Origin: Caballeronia glathei
GTDB lineage: Bacteria; Pseudomonadota; Gammaproteobacteria; Burkholderiales; Burkholderiaceae
Assembly (NCBI RefSeq): GCF_000698595.1
Contig: NZ_JFHC01000059.1
Span: 1-53,583, forward strand
Reading direction: 5' to 3'
Length of the DNA: 53,583 nt
Shown here: piece after piece, positions 24,552 to 32,329 of the stretch
Layout: each line of letters starts with the position of its first letter
Position numbering within the stretch: position 1 is the stretch's first letter
The notes under the pieces: model-generated
The model's database searches: none
Told to the model about the DNA's origin: nothing
The model's input: only the letters and a program-made list of their open reading frames with translations
Made by a program: the position numbers and the translations under genes

Positions 24552-25178
24552 TTATTTTTCGCGTGGCTGCAGTTCGAACAGCCGCGACGGCCGCAGATGG
24601 TTCAGCGCGTAATGCCTGCGCCCGCGCAACGTGTGTCCTTTCGGGTCGCGCGCCTCGAAGCGCAGCTTCTCTTCGACCTCCGTCACCTGCGGTGCGACCA
24701 TGCCCTTGTCGACCAGCCGGTAGCCGCGCTCGAGCGCGAGCAAAAGGCCGTTGCCGCCGAGCCGGCTGTCGAAGCCGCCGAGACCGTCGCCATGTTCGCC
24801 GACGAAATTCACGAGCGTCGCATTCGTCGTGACGACGGCATCCGGGTCGTGCTCGCGCATCTCCATCTCGCGCTTGGCGTCGCGGTTCTTGCCGTCGGTG
24901 TCGACGGTGTCGTCGAGCGAGTCGTCATTGAACACGTCGGCCCCTCGCGGATGGTGCGCGGTCATGCCGAGCGGCCCCGGCCGCAGATCCGCTCCCTGCC
25001 TTTCGCCGCCCACGGCCTTGCTGCCCTGGCCGAGCACGGCGGCCTGCAGGCCGCTCGCGGCCGCCGCGGCGTCCTGCACCTTCACGTGGGCGGTTTCCGT
25101 CTCGGGCTTCCTGATGGGACTGCCGGCCGCGTGCTGTGCCTGCGAGTCCTTCGATTCATTGCCTTCAGCGTTGTTCAT
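24552..25178 (-). CDS. DUF3005-like protein
   Basis: A 208-residue hydrophilic protein with no signal peptide or membrane helix. The N-terminal 60 residues are Ala/Gln/Glu rich and look disordered. The core NATLVNFVGEHGDGLGGFDSRLGGNGLLLALERGYRLV and the C-terminal HYALNHLRPSRLFEL look ordered. I associate it with the Burkholderia DUF3005 family, without certainty. ATG 25178 follows GGGAG by six bases. Function unknown. Confidence 0.72.
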   Translation of the reverse strand: MNNAEGNESKDSQAQHAAGSPIRKPETETAHVKVQDAAAAASGLQAAVLGQGSKAVGGERQGADLRPGPLGMTAHHPRGADVFNDDSLDDTVDTDGKNRDAKREMEMREHDPDAVVTTNATLVNFVGEHGDGLGGFDSRLGGNGLLLALERGYRLVDKGMVAPQVTEVEEKLRFEARDPKGHTLRGRRHYALNHLRPSRLFELQPREK

Positions 25179-25460
25179 GATGTGCTCCCGTCTGAAAACC
25201 GAGGTCACGCTGACGCAAGTCCCGTTCCGGCTTTTTAGCGACGGAACCCCGAGGCTTGTCGCAGCGTCCCTTCAAACATCGTGCGTCATTTCCCGCATTT
25301 TTTTCAACCCAAACCACGTTTTCTACAGAGTATGATTTGAAACCTGCCAGCCCGAAAGCAAGCTGACACGCAACGCGCAAACACCTTTGGCGTGGGCTTT
25401 TCCGCCGGGCGCGAACGTTGCCGAATCGAATTAGCAGGGCACTTTTCAAACAGGTGGCTC

Positions 25461-25694
25461 ATGCATCACGATGCTGCTTTTTCACATCGCGGCTATTTAC
25501 TCAATTGTGCGCCCGCGCGGGCCGGAGATGGCAGCTTTCAGCCCTATGTCGTCATTTCGCGATCGAGCGACGGCGAGCTGGTTGCGAACCGCTTCTTCCC
25601 CTCGGAGCTGCGCTTTCACAACGCGGACGACGCCATCGCGCACGCCCGCGACTGGGCCGTCCGATGGATCGACGCGAGCAACGTCACGGTATGA
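25461..25694 (+). CDS. Small conserved-type protein, unknown function
   Basis: A 77-residue protein: SHRGYLLNCAPARAGDGSFQPYVVISR, then RFFPSELRFHNADDAIAHARDWAVRWID. The beta-hairpin followed by an amphipathic helix resembles short Burkholderiales proteins of the type called DUF6566, an identification I hold loosely. AGGTGG three bases before the ATG is a close but usable SD. No export signal. Confidence 0.68.
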   Translation: MHHDAAFSHRGYLLNCAPARAGDGSFQPYVVISRSSDGELVANRFFPSELRFHNADDAIAHARDWAVRWIDASNVTV

Positions 25695-25814
25695 GCCATG
25701 CCGTGCTGCGGTCCGCCGCGCGGGTCGGCGACGATGTTCCTCAAAAACGGTTAATCTTGGACAATTCATCCGAGATCGCCGTTTGCGGCGCTCGCTCATC
25801 CGCTCATCGTCAAC

Positions 25815-26774
25815 ATGCCGAACAAATTGTCACCGCCAGCACACGACCCGTCTCACGAGTGGGGACTGGCCGGAATCGTCGCCGACCTGCGCGCGTCGCG
25901 CGAGGAACTGCATCGCACGCGCCATCCGCTCGGCATACGCGAACTGCCGTCGCGCGAAGCGGTGGTCAGGATCGTCAACGGGCTGCGCTCCGCGCTCTTC
26001 CCGACCCACTACGGCGCGCCCGACCTGACCGCCGAAAGCGTCGATTACTATGTCGGACACACGCTGGAAAGCACGTTGCGTTTGCTGCATGAGCAGATCC
26101 GGCGCGCGCTGCGCTTTTTGCCCGAGTACCGCGAGTCGAGCGACGCGGACCTGAGCGGCCGCGCCTTCGAGATCGCACGCGAATTCGGCCACCAGTTGCC
26201 CGCGATCCGGGCACTGCTCGTGTCCGACATCCAGGCCGCGTTCACCGGCGACCCGGCCGCGCAGCACATCACCGAAATCCTGCTGTGCTACCCCGGCGTC
26301 TGGGCGATGACGCATCACCGGCTCGCGCATGCGCTGCACCGCCTCGGCGTGCCGCTGCTCGCGCGCTTCATCAACGAGATCGCGCATTCGGCGACGGGCA
26401 TCGACATCCACCCGGGCGCGACGATCGGGCCGAGCTTCTTCATCGACCACGGCACGGGCGTCGTGATCGGGGAGACAGCGATCATCGGGGAGCGCGTGCG
26501 CGTCTATCAGGCCGTGACGCTCGGCGCGAAGAGCTTCCCGGCGGGCAACGACGGCGTGCTCGTGAAGGGCAACGCGCGGCATCCGGTGGTCGAAGACGAC
26601 GTCGTGATCTACGCGGGCGCGACGATTCTCGGCCGCGTGACGATCGGGCACGGCTCGGTGATCGGCGGCAACGTGTGGCTTACGCACAGTGTGCCGCCGG
26701 GGAGCAATGTGTCACAGGGCAAGGTGCGCGAGGGCAGCGGCGGCGAAGCGCCCGACGACGGCCGCGGCGGCTGA
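25815..26774 (+). CDS. epsC: Serine O-acetyltransferase, EpsC type
   Basis: A 319-residue enzyme making O-acetyl-L-serine for cysteine synthesis. The helical N-terminal domain (to about residue 185) precedes a left-handed beta-helix. That helix holds IHPGATIGPSFFIDHGTGVVIGETA and VTLGAKSFPAGNDGVL; the His of the FIDHG segment is the usual catalytic base. The charged Gly-rich tail (REGSGGEAPDDGRGG) differs from the feedback-binding tail of CysE. A cysteine synthase gene is not adjacent. SD is weak. Confidence 0.93.
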   Translation: MPNKLSPPAHDPSHEWGLAGIVADLRASREELHRTRHPLGIRELPSREAVVRIVNGLRSALFPTHYGAPDLTAESVDYYVGHTLESTLRLLHEQIRRALRFLPEYRESSDADLSGRAFEIAREFGHQLPAIRALLVSDIQAAFTGDPAAQHITEILLCYPGVWAMTHHRLAHALHRLGVPLLARFINEIAHSATGIDIHPGATIGPSFFIDHGTGVVIGETAIIGERVRVYQAVTLGAKSFPAGNDGVLVKGNARHPVVEDDVVIYAGATILGRVTIGHGSVIGGNVWLTHSVPPGSNVSQGKVREGSGGEAPDDGRGG

Positions 26775-26811
26775 GGCGCCGGCGTGCCCGGATGGCCGTC
26801 AGGTATGTCGG

Positions 26812-27465
26812 TCAGGTATTCGACACGCTGAAGGCGTTCTGATTGCCGACGATCGCGAGGAATTCACGGCGCGTCGAAGGGTCGTCGCGAAAGGCGCCGA
26901 GCATGCGCGAAGTGACCATCGAGACGCCCGCCTTGTGCACGCCGCGCGTCGACATGCACTGATGCGCGGCCTCCAGAATCACGCCGACGCCAAGCGGTTG
27001 CAGCACTTCATCCAGCGTATCGGCGATCTGCGCCGTCATCTTTTCCTGAATCTGCAGGCGTTTCGCGAACGCGTCGACGAGCCGCGCGAGCTTCGAGATG
27101 CCCACCACGCGCTTGCTCGGCAGATACGCCACGTGCGCGCGGCCGATGATCGGTACCATGTGATGCTCGCAGTAGCTCTCGAAGCGGATGTCCTTGAGCA
27201 CGATCATTTCGTCGTAACCCTGCACCTCGGTAAAGGTGCGCGCGAGAATCTCGCGCGGGTCCTGGGCGTAGCCCGCAAAGAACTCTTCGTAGGAACGGAT
27301 CACCCGCGCGGGCGTATCGCGCAGCCCTTCGCGGCGCGGGTCGTCGCCGGCCCAGCGCAGCAGCACGCGCACGGCGGCTTCGGCTTCCTCGCGGCTCGGA
27401 CGATCGACTGGATCAGCGGGAATGTCCGAACCCGAAGAAGTACTGGATTTGCCCGAGGCGCTCAT
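26812..27465 (-). CDS. folE: GTP cyclohydrolase I
   Basis: A 217-residue FolE, converting GTP to 7,8-dihydroneopterin triphosphate for folate and related pterins. The zinc ligands are in SYCEHHMVP and AHQCMSTRGV. The GTP-binding stretch GRAHVAYLPSKRVVGISKLAR and the C-terminal TRREFLAIVG are typical. The first 25 residues are a Ser/Pro/Asp-rich extension. AGGAG lies six bases upstream of ATG 27465. It is transcribed toward the serine acetyltransferase gene, with a 37-bp gap. Confidence 0.97.
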   Translation of the reverse strand: MSASGKSSTSSGSDIPADPVDRPSREEAEAAVRVLLRWAGDDPRREGLRDTPARVIRSYEEFFAGYAQDPREILARTFTEVQGYDEMIVLKDIRFESYCEHHMVPIIGRAHVAYLPSKRVVGISKLARLVDAFAKRLQIQEKMTAQIADTLDEVLQPLGVGVILEAAHQCMSTRGVHKAGVSMVTSRMLGAFRDDPSTRREFLAIVGNQNAFSVSNT

Positions 27466-27531
27466 CGACGGCTCCTGTTTTTGCTTGAGTGATCGCCCAT
27501 TGTTCCACGAATCGCTATTCCGACAGGCGGG

Positions 27532-27735
27532 TCAGGTCTTTCCGCCCCCGTCGATGCCGGAACCCCTGCGCCACACGCGCTTGCCTTCCTCCGAAAGCTC
27601 GCCGCTGCTGTGCGCGCGATCCGGCTGCGTGCCTTCCTTTGCCATCGCGCCGCCAGGCTGCTCCTGTGCCTTCTGTTTCCTGCCCTTGCGCGCGGCGATG
27701 CGCTCTTCCTGTGAACGTCCGGCGTAGTCGGTCAT
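27532..27735 (-). CDS. Small basic hydrophilic protein with hairpin-sequestered RBS
   Basis: A 67-residue, Lys/Arg/Gly/Gln-rich protein with no signal or membrane segment: QEERIAARKGRKQKAQEQPGG, then ending VWRRGSGIDGGGKT. It is likely flexible. Its SD AGGAG lies inside a perfect 12-bp hairpin immediately before the ATG (see 27738-27769), so translation should be low unless the hairpin opens. Codon bias is like the neighbouring genes, which supports reality. Function unknown; it may be a stress-type small protein. Confidence 0.72.
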   Translation of the reverse strand: MTDYAGRSQEERIAARKGRKQKAQEQPGGAMAKEGTQPDRAHSSGELSEEGKRVWRRGSGIDGGGKT

Positions 27736-27737
27736 GA

Positions 27738-27769
27738 CCTTTCTCCTGTACGAATCGACAGGAGAAAGG
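27738..27769 (-). promoter_or_regulatory. RBS-sequestering hairpin in the 5' leader
   Basis: Read on the minus strand, CCTTTCTCCTGT is followed by loop CGATTCGT and then ACAGGAGAAAGG, a perfect 12-bp stem. The stem ends two bases before ATG 27735. The SD AGGAG is paired with the anti-SD CTCCT of the same transcript. This geometry could act as a thermosensor-like or ligand- or RNA-controlled translation switch. It could also be a terminator-like relic, but no T-run follows. Confidence 0.7.
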
Positions 27770-27882
27770 CGCGCAAACCGCGTTCCAAGGCGCTGACATT
27801 CATGTCGTCACTGCAGTTGCCTGCAATGCATAAAGCGCGCCAGGCGCCCGGACGATACAGAGTGTTCAGCGGAGGGCGGCGA

Positions 27883-28314
27883 TCACGCCGGCTTGTCGTG
27901 TTCGAGGCCGCCCAGGATCATCCACGCCACGCCGAATTTGTCCGCGACCATGCCGAAGCGCTTCGCGAAGAAGGTCTGCGTGAGCGGCAGTTGCACCTGC
28001 CCGCCTTCGGCGAGGGCGTTGAAGAACTGGTCGGCCTTCGCCACGTCGTCGACGGTGAGGGAAAGCGAGACGCCCTGGAAATTCGGCGTGCCGCTCGCCA
28101 TCCCGTCGGAGGCCATCAGCACCGTGTCCCCGACGCGAAACGACGCGTGCATGATCTTTTCTTCCATGCCCGGCTGGTCGGCGCAGGCATTGTTTTTTTC
28201 GGGGCTTTCCTTGTAGCGCATCATCATCTGCGTCTGCGCGCCGAGCTTTTCGCCGTAGAACGCGAGCGCTTCCTCGCAACGGCCTTCGAAGAACAAATAG
28301 GGTTGAACGTGCAT
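27883..28314 (-). CDS. PhnB/YjdN-type VOC family protein
   Basis: A 143-residue VOC protein of the PhnB/3-demethylubiquinone-methyltransferase-like group. It opens MHVQPYLFFEGRCEEALAFY and contains MHASFRVGDTVLMASDG and FGMVADKFGVAWMI, a tail characteristic of this family. The biochemical role of these proteins is not settled. AGGAG is five bases before the ATG. It starts 15 bp after the SnoaL-like gene, so the two form an operon, probably under the divergent TetR regulator at 28846. Confidence 0.92.
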   Translation of the reverse strand: MHVQPYLFFEGRCEEALAFYGEKLGAQTQMMMRYKESPEKNNACADQPGMEEKIMHASFRVGDTVLMASDGMASGTPNFQGVSLSLTVDDVAKADQFFNALAEGGQVQLPLTQTFFAKRFGMVADKFGVAWMILGGLEHDKPA

Positions 28315-28329
28315 GGTTGCTCCTGTGGG

Positions 28330-28752
28330 TTAAGACTTCTCGTCCGGGTCCATATCCGTTGTGAGCGGCACCGACGCGTGCTCGTGCGCGACCCGCCAGT
28401 CGCCGTCGATCCGGCGAAAGCACACGGTGGCCCGCACGACATTGTCCAGCTCGCCGATGACAACACGATTGACGCTATGTGCATACGCGACGTCGCCGCT
28501 CGCGACGACCTGCACATCGTTCATTTCGAAGGCGAGCGGCCCCTTCATGCCGTCGAACCAGCGCTGCCAGTTCTCGCGGTACTGCGCGGCGCCCCGGAAG
28601 GACGCGGGCGGCACCACGTCGAATACGACGACGTCGGGCGCGTAATGACGGATCAGCGCGTTCGCATCCTTCGCGACGACCGCGAGGCGCCATTCTTCGA
28701 TGAGTTCCCGAATGCGGGCTTCGTCGCCCGCGCGATCACTGGACTCGACCAT
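28330..28752 (-). CDS. SnoaL/SgcJ-like (NTF2-fold) protein
   Basis: A 140-residue cone-shaped NTF2-fold protein. The N-terminal helix IRELIEEWRLAVVAKDANALIRHYAPDVVVFD and the strands around VCFRRIDGDWRVAHEHASVP are typical of the YybH/SgcJ group. Members are small isomerase-, hydrolase- or binding-type proteins and no substrate can be assigned. ATG 28752 has AGGAG six bases upstream; the longer open frame above it is unsupported. It is the first gene of a two-gene unit with the VOC gene. Confidence 0.9.
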   Translation of the reverse strand: MVESSDRAGDEARIRELIEEWRLAVVAKDANALIRHYAPDVVVFDVVPPASFRGAAQYRENWQRWFDGMKGPLAFEMNDVQVVASGDVAYAHSVNRVVIGELDNVVRATVCFRRIDGDWRVAHEHASVPLTTDMDPDEKS

Positions 28753-28815
28753 GCTCGTCTCCTGATGCGGGCTTATCGATAAGACCCGCAAAATAACGGC
28801 TTTTTTTATGCTTGT

Positions 28816-28861
28816 GTACGCCGTCCACAAAAAGTAGCAGAGATAATGGACGGTGTCCACA
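28816..28861. promoter_or_regulatory. Twin TetR-type operator in divergent promoter
   Basis: GTACGCCGTCCACA (28816-28829) and GGACGGTGTCCACA (28848-28861) share 11 of 14 bases. They start 32 bp apart, about three helical turns. Each contains a G-[TG]-A-C-N3-GTCC palindrome. They lie between the SnoaL-like gene and the TetR gene, where a dimeric repressor could control both. The second copy overlaps the longest possible TetR start. Confidence 0.55.
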
Positions 28862-29517
28862 TGCGGAAAAGCCCCGACAAAAAGATGACCAAGCCGAAGC
28901 CGCGCAGCACCTATCGTCACGGAGATTTGCGGCGTGCCCTGCTCGACGCGGGCATCGAACTTGCGCGCGACGGCGGCCCGGATGCCGTCGTGCTGCGAGA
29001 GGCGACGCGCCGCGCGGGTGTCGTGCCGAACGCGGCATACCGGCACTTCGCGAGCCGCCGTGAGCTGCTTGCCGCGGTGCGCTCGGCGGCGCTGTCGGCG
29101 CTGGCCGTCGCCATGGAGAACGAGCTTGCCGCCGTGCCGCGCAAGCGCAGCAGCGCCGACGCGGCGCGTGCGGCGCTGCGCGCGGTGGGCACCGGCTACC
29201 TGCGCTTTGCGCAGACGGAAACGGGGCTGTTCCGCACCGCTTTTTCCGCGCCGTCACTGGTTTCCGGCACGCAGGAAGGGCACGGCGCCGGGCATAGCGG
29301 ACTCGACCCCTTTCAGCTCCTGAGCGCGGCGCTCGACCGGATGGTCGAGGCAGAGGCGCTGCCCGTCGCGCGGCGGTCCGATGCGGAATACCTCGCGTGG
29401 TCGGCGGTGCACGGGCTTGCGATGCTGCTCATCGAAGGCCCGTTGCAGCGCTTCGACCGCGACACCGCCGACACCCTGAGCGAGCGTCTTCTCGACATGG
29501 TCGAGAAGGGGCTCTGA
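28846..29517 (+). CDS. TetR-family transcriptional regulator
   Basis: Up to 223 residues. The HTH is DLRRALLDAGIELARDGGPDAVVLREATRRAGVVPNAAYRHFASRRELL (split: first helices 27-50, recognition helices 50-72). A helical ligand domain with LRFAQTETGLFRTAFSAP follows. The start is ambiguous: 28846 overlaps a predicted operator, and ATG 28861 or 28885 would leave it free; none has a clear SD. It is divergent from the SnoaL/VOC pair and probably represses both itself and that pair. Confidence 0.9.
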   Translation: MDGVHMRKSPDKKMTKPKPRSTYRHGDLRRALLDAGIELARDGGPDAVVLREATRRAGVVPNAAYRHFASRRELLAAVRSAALSALAVAMENELAAVPRKRSSADAARAALRAVGTGYLRFAQTETGLFRTAFSAPSLVSGTQEGHGAGHSGLDPFQLLSAALDRMVEAEALPVARRSDAEYLAWSAVHGLAMLLIEGPLQRFDRDTADTLSERLLDMVEKGL

Positions 29518-29558
29518 GACGCTGCTTCAAACCGCGCCCGAGGTTGCCTGGACCGCGC

Positions 29559-30959
29559 TCACGCGAGGTCCAGTTGCAGCGCGGTTGCGTCGATGGCGGC
29601 CTTGGCCTTGCCGACAATCTCGTCGATCTCGGCGCGCGTGATCACGAGCGGCGGCGACAGCAGCATGCGGTCGCCGCTCGCGCGCATCACGAGGTTGCCG
29701 TTGAAGCAGTGGTCGCGGCAGATCGTGCCGACTTCGTCGCCGTTCTCGAAACGCTTGCGCGTGCGCGGATCCTGCGCGAGCTGAATGCCCGCCACCAGCC
29801 CGGTCCCCGATACCTCGCCAACGATCGGATGATTCGCGAACGTTTCGCGCAGCAGGTTCTGAAAGTAGGGGCCGGTATCGTTCTTCACGCGCTCGATGAT
29901 GCGCTCGTCGCGCAGGATCGCGAGGTTCGCCACCGCGACGGCCGCCGCCACCGGATGCCCCGAATAGGTCAGCCCGTGATTGAACTCCCCGTTTTCGATG
30001 ATCGGCTGCGCCACGCGGTCGTGCAGGCCGACCGCGCCCATCGGCACATAGCCGCTCGTCAGTCCCTTCGCCAGCGTGATGAGGTCCGGCTCGAAGCCGA
30101 AGTGCTGATGCGCGAACCATTCGCCGGTGCGCCCGAATCCTCCGATGACTTCGTCGGCGGCGAGCAGGATGTCGTGCTTGCGGCAAATGCGCTGGATTTC
30201 GGGCCAGTACGTCGACGGCGGGAAGATCACGCCGCCCGCGCCCTGGAACGGCTCGCCGATGAATGCCGCCACGTTCTCCGCGCCCAGTTCGAGAATCTTC
30301 GCTTCCAGCTGCCGGGCGCGCGCGAGGCCGAACGCTGCGGGCGTCATGTCGCCGCCTTCGCCGAACCAGTACGGCTGGTCGATGTGCACGATATGCCCGA
30401 CCTTCGACGGCATCTGCTCATGCATGTAGTCCATGCCGCCGAGCGTGCCGCCCGCGATCGTCGAGCCGTGGTAGCCGTTCCTGCGCGAGATCACGTATTT
30501 CTTCTGCGGCTTGCCCTGCGTCGCCCAGAACCGGTGGGCGATGCGCAGCACGGTGTCGTTGCCCTCGGAGCCGCTGTTGCAATAGAAGAAGTGATTGAAC
30601 GGCGCGGGCGCGAGTTCGGCGAGCAGGGCGGAGAGTTCGATCACGCTCGGGTGGGTCGTCTTGAAGAACGTGTTGTAGAACGGCAGTTGCTGCATCTGGC
30701 GGTAAGCGGCGTCCGCGAGCTCGCGGCGCCCGTATCCGACGTTCACGCACCAGAGGCCCGCCATGCCGTCGATGATCCGGTTGCCGTCCGAGTCCCACAG
30801 GTACACGCCTTCGCCCCTGACGATCACGCGGCTGCCCGCGCGGTTGAGCGCGTCCATGTCCGAGAACGGGTGGATGTGGTGCGCAGCGTCGAGCGCGCGG
30901 TACTCCGCGGTGCTGCGTTGCGGCTGCATGCATGAGAGGGTGTCGGTTCTGTCGTTCAT
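29559..30959 (-). CDS. spuC: Class III aminotransferase, putrescine/polyamine type
   Basis: A 466-residue PLP enzyme of class III. The PLP lysine is in TLAKGLTSGYVPMGAV. FYCNSGSEGNDTVLRIAHRFW and LLAADEVIGGFGRTGEWFAH are characteristic of SpuC-like putrescine-pyruvate aminotransferases. It would convert putrescine to 4-aminobutanal. AGGAG lies five bases before the ATG. It is the last gene of a leftward operon after puuD and the puuA-like gene. Omega-amino-acid aminotransferase is the alternative call. Confidence 0.9.
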   Translation of the reverse strand: MNDRTDTLSCMQPQRSTAEYRALDAAHHIHPFSDMDALNRAGSRVIVRGEGVYLWDSDGNRIIDGMAGLWCVNVGYGRRELADAAYRQMQQLPFYNTFFKTTHPSVIELSALLAELAPAPFNHFFYCNSGSEGNDTVLRIAHRFWATQGKPQKKYVISRRNGYHGSTIAGGTLGGMDYMHEQMPSKVGHIVHIDQPYWFGEGGDMTPAAFGLARARQLEAKILELGAENVAAFIGEPFQGAGGVIFPPSTYWPEIQRICRKHDILLAADEVIGGFGRTGEWFAHQHFGFEPDLITLAKGLTSGYVPMGAVGLHDRVAQPIIENGEFNHGLTYSGHPVAAAVAVANLAILRDERIIERVKNDTGPYFQNLLRETFANHPIVGEVSGTGLVAGIQLAQDPRTRKRFENGDEVGTICRDHCFNGNLVMRASGDRMLLSPPLVITRAEIDEIVGKAKAAIDATALQLDLA

Positions 30960-30984
30960 GTTTTCTCCTGAGGTCTTGCCGCGC

Positions 30985-32319
30985 TCAGACGTGCAGCAGC
31001 AGATGCTTGCGTTCCCACGAACTGATCACGCGGAAAAACGCTTCGTATTCGGTTTCCTTCAGAGCAAGGAAGGCTTTCACGAACTTCTCGCCGAACATGT
31101 CGGCAAGCGGTTCGCACGCGGCCATCAGCGTGAGGCCTTCTTCCAGATTGCGCGGCAGCTGGTAAGCGAGTGCGTAGCCGTCGCTCGCGAGCGGCGGCGT
31201 GGGTTCGAGCCGCTGTGTCATGCCGAGATAGCCGGCGGCGAGTGTCGCGGCGATCGCCAGATACGGATTGCAGTCGACGCCCGGAATACGGTTCTCGATG
31301 CGCCGCGCCGCCGGCGCCGAATGCGGAATGCGAAAGCCGACGGTGCGGTTGTCGTAGCCCCATTGCACGTTGATCGGCGCGGCCATGAAGCGCGAGAGGC
31401 GCCGGTACGAGTTGATGTAGGGCGCGAAGATCGGCATCAGCGCGGGCGTGTACTTCTGCAGCCCCGCGATGTAGCCGTGAAAGAGCGAGGTCGCTTCGCC
31501 GTCGCTGCCGGTGAAGAGATTGCGGCCCGTCTCCGCGTCAACCAGGCTCTGGTGCACATGCATGGCCGATCCGGGTTCGTTCTCCATCGGCTTCGCCATG
31601 AACGTCGCGTACATCTTGTGGCGCAGCGCGGCCTCGCGCACGGTGCGCTTGAAGAGGAACACGCGGTCGGCGAGATTGAGTGCGTCGCCGTGCAGAAAGT
31701 TGATCTCCATCTGCGCCGCGCCGACCTCGTGAATCAGCGTGTCGACTTCCAGTTCCTGCACGTCGCAATACTCGTAGATGTCTTCGAAGAGCGGATCGAA
31801 CTCGTTCACCGCGTCGATCGAGTACGCCTGGCGCCCGGTTTCCGGGCGCCCCGTCCTGCCGATGGGCGGTTGCAGCGGCAGGTCGGGGTCGCGGTTCATG
31901 TCGACGAGAAAGAACTCCAGCTCGGGGGCGACAACCGGCTTCCAGCCCTTCGCCGCGTACTTGTCCAGCACCTGGCGCAGCACGCGCCGCGGCGAAATGG
32001 CGACGGGCGTGCCGTCGAAGTGAACGCAGTCGTGGATCACCTGCGCGGTCGGATCCACGGCCCACGGGATCAGGCGGATCGTCGAGGGGTCGGGCACGCA
32101 CACCATGTCGGGATCGGTGACGCCGGTCAGGCTGCCGTCGGCGGGATAGTCGCCGGTGACGGTCTGGACCATCACCGCCTGCGGCAGCCGCATCGATTCG
32201 CCCGATTCGAACTTGCTGCGCGGAATGATCTTGCCGCGCGCCGTGCCCGCCATGTCGGGGATGATCGCTTCGACCTCGGTGATGTTGTGCTTCTTCAGAA
32301 ACTCGTCGATGTGTTCCAT
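30985..32319 (-). CDS. puuA: Glutamine-synthetase-family gamma-glutamylpolyamine synthetase
   Basis: A 444-residue type-I-like GS. APELEFFLVDMNRDPD, LIHEVGAAQMEINF and GSAMHVHQSLVD hold the metal and glutamate sites. NRIPGVDCNPYLAIAATLAAGYLG completes the core. The PuuA/SpuI group ligates glutamate to putrescine or other amines instead of ammonia. The operon context with a gamma-glutamyl-GABA hydrolase supports that over GlnA. ATG 32319 follows AGGG. It begins 11 bp after puuD and lies 25 bp before the aminotransferase. Confidence 0.9.
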   Translation of the reverse strand: MEHIDEFLKKHNITEVEAIIPDMAGTARGKIIPRSKFESGESMRLPQAVMVQTVTGDYPADGSLTGVTDPDMVCVPDPSTIRLIPWAVDPTAQVIHDCVHFDGTPVAISPRRVLRQVLDKYAAKGWKPVVAPELEFFLVDMNRDPDLPLQPPIGRTGRPETGRQAYSIDAVNEFDPLFEDIYEYCDVQELEVDTLIHEVGAAQMEINFLHGDALNLADRVFLFKRTVREAALRHKMYATFMAKPMENEPGSAMHVHQSLVDAETGRNLFTGSDGEATSLFHGYIAGLQKYTPALMPIFAPYINSYRRLSRFMAAPINVQWGYDNRTVGFRIPHSAPAARRIENRIPGVDCNPYLAIAATLAAGYLGMTQRLEPTPPLASDGYALAYQLPRNLEEGLTLMAACEPLADMFGEKFVKAFLALKETEYEAFFRVISSWERKHLLLHV

Positions 32320-32329
32320 GATGTTGCCC

